A program made the position numbers and the translations under genes. Shown here in pieces: positions 62,562-64,000 of a stretch of DNA of 64,000 bases; the stretch's first letter is position 1, and every line of letters begins with the position of its first letter. The notes under the pieces were generated by a model that had not been told where the DNA came from, did not search any database, and saw only the letters and a list, made by a program, of their open reading frames with translations. Source of the stretch: Saccharofermentans sp. (lineage in GTDB: Bacteria > Bacillota_A > Clostridia > Saccharofermentanales > Saccharofermentanaceae); contig JAILHX010000066.1 of the NCBI GenBank assembly GCA_024695565.1, forward strand, positions 20,361-84,360, written 5' to 3'.

Positions 62562-63404
62562 ATGACTGATAACAGACCTATAGGAGTTTTCGATTCAGGT
62601 ATCGGAGGGCTTACCGTTCTTCGTGAGATCTGGAACAACGTGCCGGATGAGGGCACCATCTATTTTGGTGACAATTCGAGAGCGCCTTACGGTACAAAGT
62701 CCAGAAGCACGGTCATCCGTTATTCGCTCCAGAATATGAAGTTCCTTGAGACGAAGGACGTCAAGCTGATCGTCATCGCTTGTAATACGGCAAGCGCATA
62801 TGCCTATGAAGAACTCAAGAAGAGGGCGACGGTCCCTGTTGTTGAGGTGGTAACACCCGGAGCCGACAAGGCCTGCCGTGCCACCAAAAACGGCAGGATC
62901 GGCATTATCGCTACCAAGGCTACCGTATCTACAGGTGTTTATAAGGATGCCATCGAGAGAAGAGCCAAAGAACTCGGAATGGAGAATATCGAGATATTCC
63001 AGCAGGCGTGCCCACTGTTCGTATCCCTTGCCGAAGAAGGCTGGTGGGACACTGAGGTCACCAGACTTACTGCTGAAGAATACTTAAAGCCCCTTAAGGA
63101 AGCAGGAGTTGATACGCTCGTTATGGCCTGCACACACTATCCTTTGCTCTCGAAGGTAATAGGAGAAGTTATGGGTGACGGCATAATGCTCGTAAATACA
63201 GGCGAGGCTACTGCCGAAGTCGTTAAGGAACTCCTTGGTTCGGAGTCAATTGCGACGGAATCAGGCAGTAAGAGCCCTGTAAGAGAATTCTATACCAGCG
63301 ATGAACCTGAACTGTTCGAGAAGGTGGCAGCACCTTTCTTAGGCGAAGGACTTCCTTCGGGAACAAGGCATTTTACGACCGACAGATATGAGGTAACCGT
63401 CTGA
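62562..63404 (+). CDS. murI: glutamate racemase
   Basis: The 280-aa enzyme makes D-glutamate for peptidoglycan. The catalytic Cys residues lie in VIACNTASA and MACTHYPLL, and FDSGIGGLTVLREI and GDNSRAPYGTKS are typical. The ATG at 62562 has AAGGA upstream; a GTG at 62526 is rejected. Confidence 0.95.
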   Translation: MTDNRPIGVFDSGIGGLTVLREIWNNVPDEGTIYFGDNSRAPYGTKSRSTVIRYSLQNMKFLETKDVKLIVIACNTASAYAYEELKKRATVPVVEVVTPGADKACRATKNGRIGIIATKATVSTGVYKDAIERRAKELGMENIEIFQQACPLFVSLAEEGWWDTEVTRLTAEEYLKPLKEAGVDTLVMACTHYPLLSKVIGEVMGDGIMLVNTGEATAEVVKELLGSESIATESGSKSPVREFYTSDEPELFEKVAAPFLGEGLPSGTRHFTTDRYEVTV

Positions 63405-63835
63405 TGGATAATGAGATCATTGAAGAGAAGTGCCTGTTAGAGATCAGGTCAGGCATGTACGGCGAGCCTCTTAAGACGGCCGGTACCGTCTCCAAAGAGG
63501 GTGCCAGGACCGTCTATAACTGGACTGAGAAACACAGTGAGAAGGAAAAAGCTACTCAATTTGTATTAACTCTTATAAAAGAAGAATCCAAGGCTATCGT
63601 CATCAGGAACGGTGATGTTACGTCGAGAATGGTTTTCGAGGCCGGAAACAGGACAACAAGCTCAATGATCACTGCTTACGGGCCGATTGACGTGGTCATT
63701 GATACGGATTATATTAACTTCCCGGGCGGCCTTATCGACGGCGCGGAGATCAGTTATACATTGGATCCTGACAGCGGAGAACCGATAAGGAATATCTTTT
63801 CGATAAAAAGGCTCTTGCAAAACGAAGAAATATAA
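63404..63835 (+). CDS. DUF1934-like beta-barrel protein
   Basis: The 143-aa protein is beta-rich and lies between murI and rpmF, as DUF1934 (YwiB-like) proteins often do. Its start codon overlaps the murI stop by one base (TGATG), so translation is coupled. I base the family on length, fold pattern and neighbours, not on a signature. The function is unknown. Confidence 0.65.
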   Translation: MDNEIIEEKCLLEIRSGMYGEPLKTAGTVSKEGARTVYNWTEKHSEKEKATQFVLTLIKEESKAIVIRNGDVTSRMVFEAGNRTTSSMITAYGPIDVVIDTDYINFPGGLIDGAEISYTLDPDSGEPIRNIFSIKRLLQNEEI

Positions 63836-63879
63836 GGTATTATCTTCAAGCATTTGTGAAAAGAAAGAGGTGAAGATGA

Positions 63880-64000
63880 ATGGCACATCCGAAGCGTAAA
63901 TGGTCGAAGGCAAGGACAGCTCGTCACAGAAGCGCATGGAAACTTAACATGCCGGGTCTCGTTGAATGTCCCCAGTGTCATGCTAAGATGCTTCGCCGCA
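63880..64000 (+). CDS. rpmF: 50S ribosomal protein L32 (partial, cut by window end)
   Basis: The first 40 codons read MAHPKRKWSKARTARHRSAW and on through GLVECPQCHAKM, the L32 N-terminus and its zinc-binding CxxC. AGAGGTGA precedes the start. A second ATG four bases upstream (63876) is in another frame and stops at once. The 3' end lies outside the window. Confidence 0.95.
   Translation, partial: MAHPKRKWSKARTARHRSAWKLNMPGLVECPQCHAKMLRR

Noticed and set aside
1..64000. Insertion sequences, integrases or attachment sites
   Set aside because: No transposase, integrase or flanking direct repeats of a mobile element were recognised. The tRNA-Gln is intact and no duplicate of its 3' end was seen nearby.

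Overview
The window looks like a chromosomal segment of a Gram-positive, low-to-mid-GC Clostridia-type member of the Bacillota (inference). The clues are lipobox signal peptides, strong AGGAGG-type ribosome sites, LplB/YtcP-type sugar permeases, a DUF624 (YesL) protein, cyclic-nucleotide and GGDEF signalling, and the order murI / DUF1934-like / rpmF. The carbohydrate genes (GH9, GH115, permuted GH3, complete glucuronate pathway) suggest a plant-cell-wall degrader from a gut or rumen-like habitat. No phage, integrase, transposase or CRISPR array was seen.

Layout. (1) 1-10067: a collinear signalling block: Cache hybrid histidine kinase, FecR-like surface protein, CHASE2 class III cyclase, metallo-beta-lactamase/GAF/GGDEF fusion, small zinc-ribbon membrane protein, and a protein with two cyclic-nucleotide-binding domains and no DNA-binding domain. 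(2) 10097-14120: a 2-hydroxyacid dehydrogenase, a LacI-type-sensor/GGDEF protein whose promoter abuts its start codon, and a glycerate kinase. (3) 14423-21181: three zinc-ribbon proteins, ending in a membrane subtilase/von Willebrand A/zinc-ribbon fusion. (4) 21223-25439: two paralogous orphan solute-binding lipoproteins and a small lipoprotein. (5) 25503-26641: a methyltransferase behind a leader-peptide/attenuator region. (6) 26740-43299: a glucuronoxylan/hexuronate locus: GntR regulator, uxuB, uxuA, DUF624 pair, acetylesterase, ABC importer without ATPase, GH115, uxaC, eda, kdgK. (7) 43471-53339: large membrane protein, NlpC/P60 protein, permuted GH3, J-like membrane protein, rRNA pseudouridine synthase, Smr protein, family-4 uracil-DNA glycosylase. 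(8) 53399-54060: tRNA-Gln(CTG), then about 550 bp filled by an array of hairpins. (9) 54067-64000: tautomerase, GH9 cellulase, nitroreductase/flavodoxin pair, lipoprotein hydrolase, SurE, DUF1295 protein, lipoprotein, RluA-type synthase, murI, DUF1934-like, and the start of rpmF.

How it fits together. In region 6 the importer would bring in glucuronate-decorated, acetylated xylo-oligosaccharides. A cytoplasmic esterase and GH115 would remove acetyl and (methyl)glucuronate groups, and UxaC, UxuB, UxuA, KdgK and Eda would convert glucuronate to pyruvate and glyceraldehyde-3-phosphate. Three near-palindromic sites (core CTAG-Y-AT-R-S-TAG), two of them on promoter elements, are likely targets of the UxuR-type GntR protein. 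In region 1 a cAMP-type nucleotide source and its probable receptor sit in one gene string with a diguanylate cyclase. The least explained elements are the hairpin array (53550-54020), the attenuator (26442-26641) and the signalling block.
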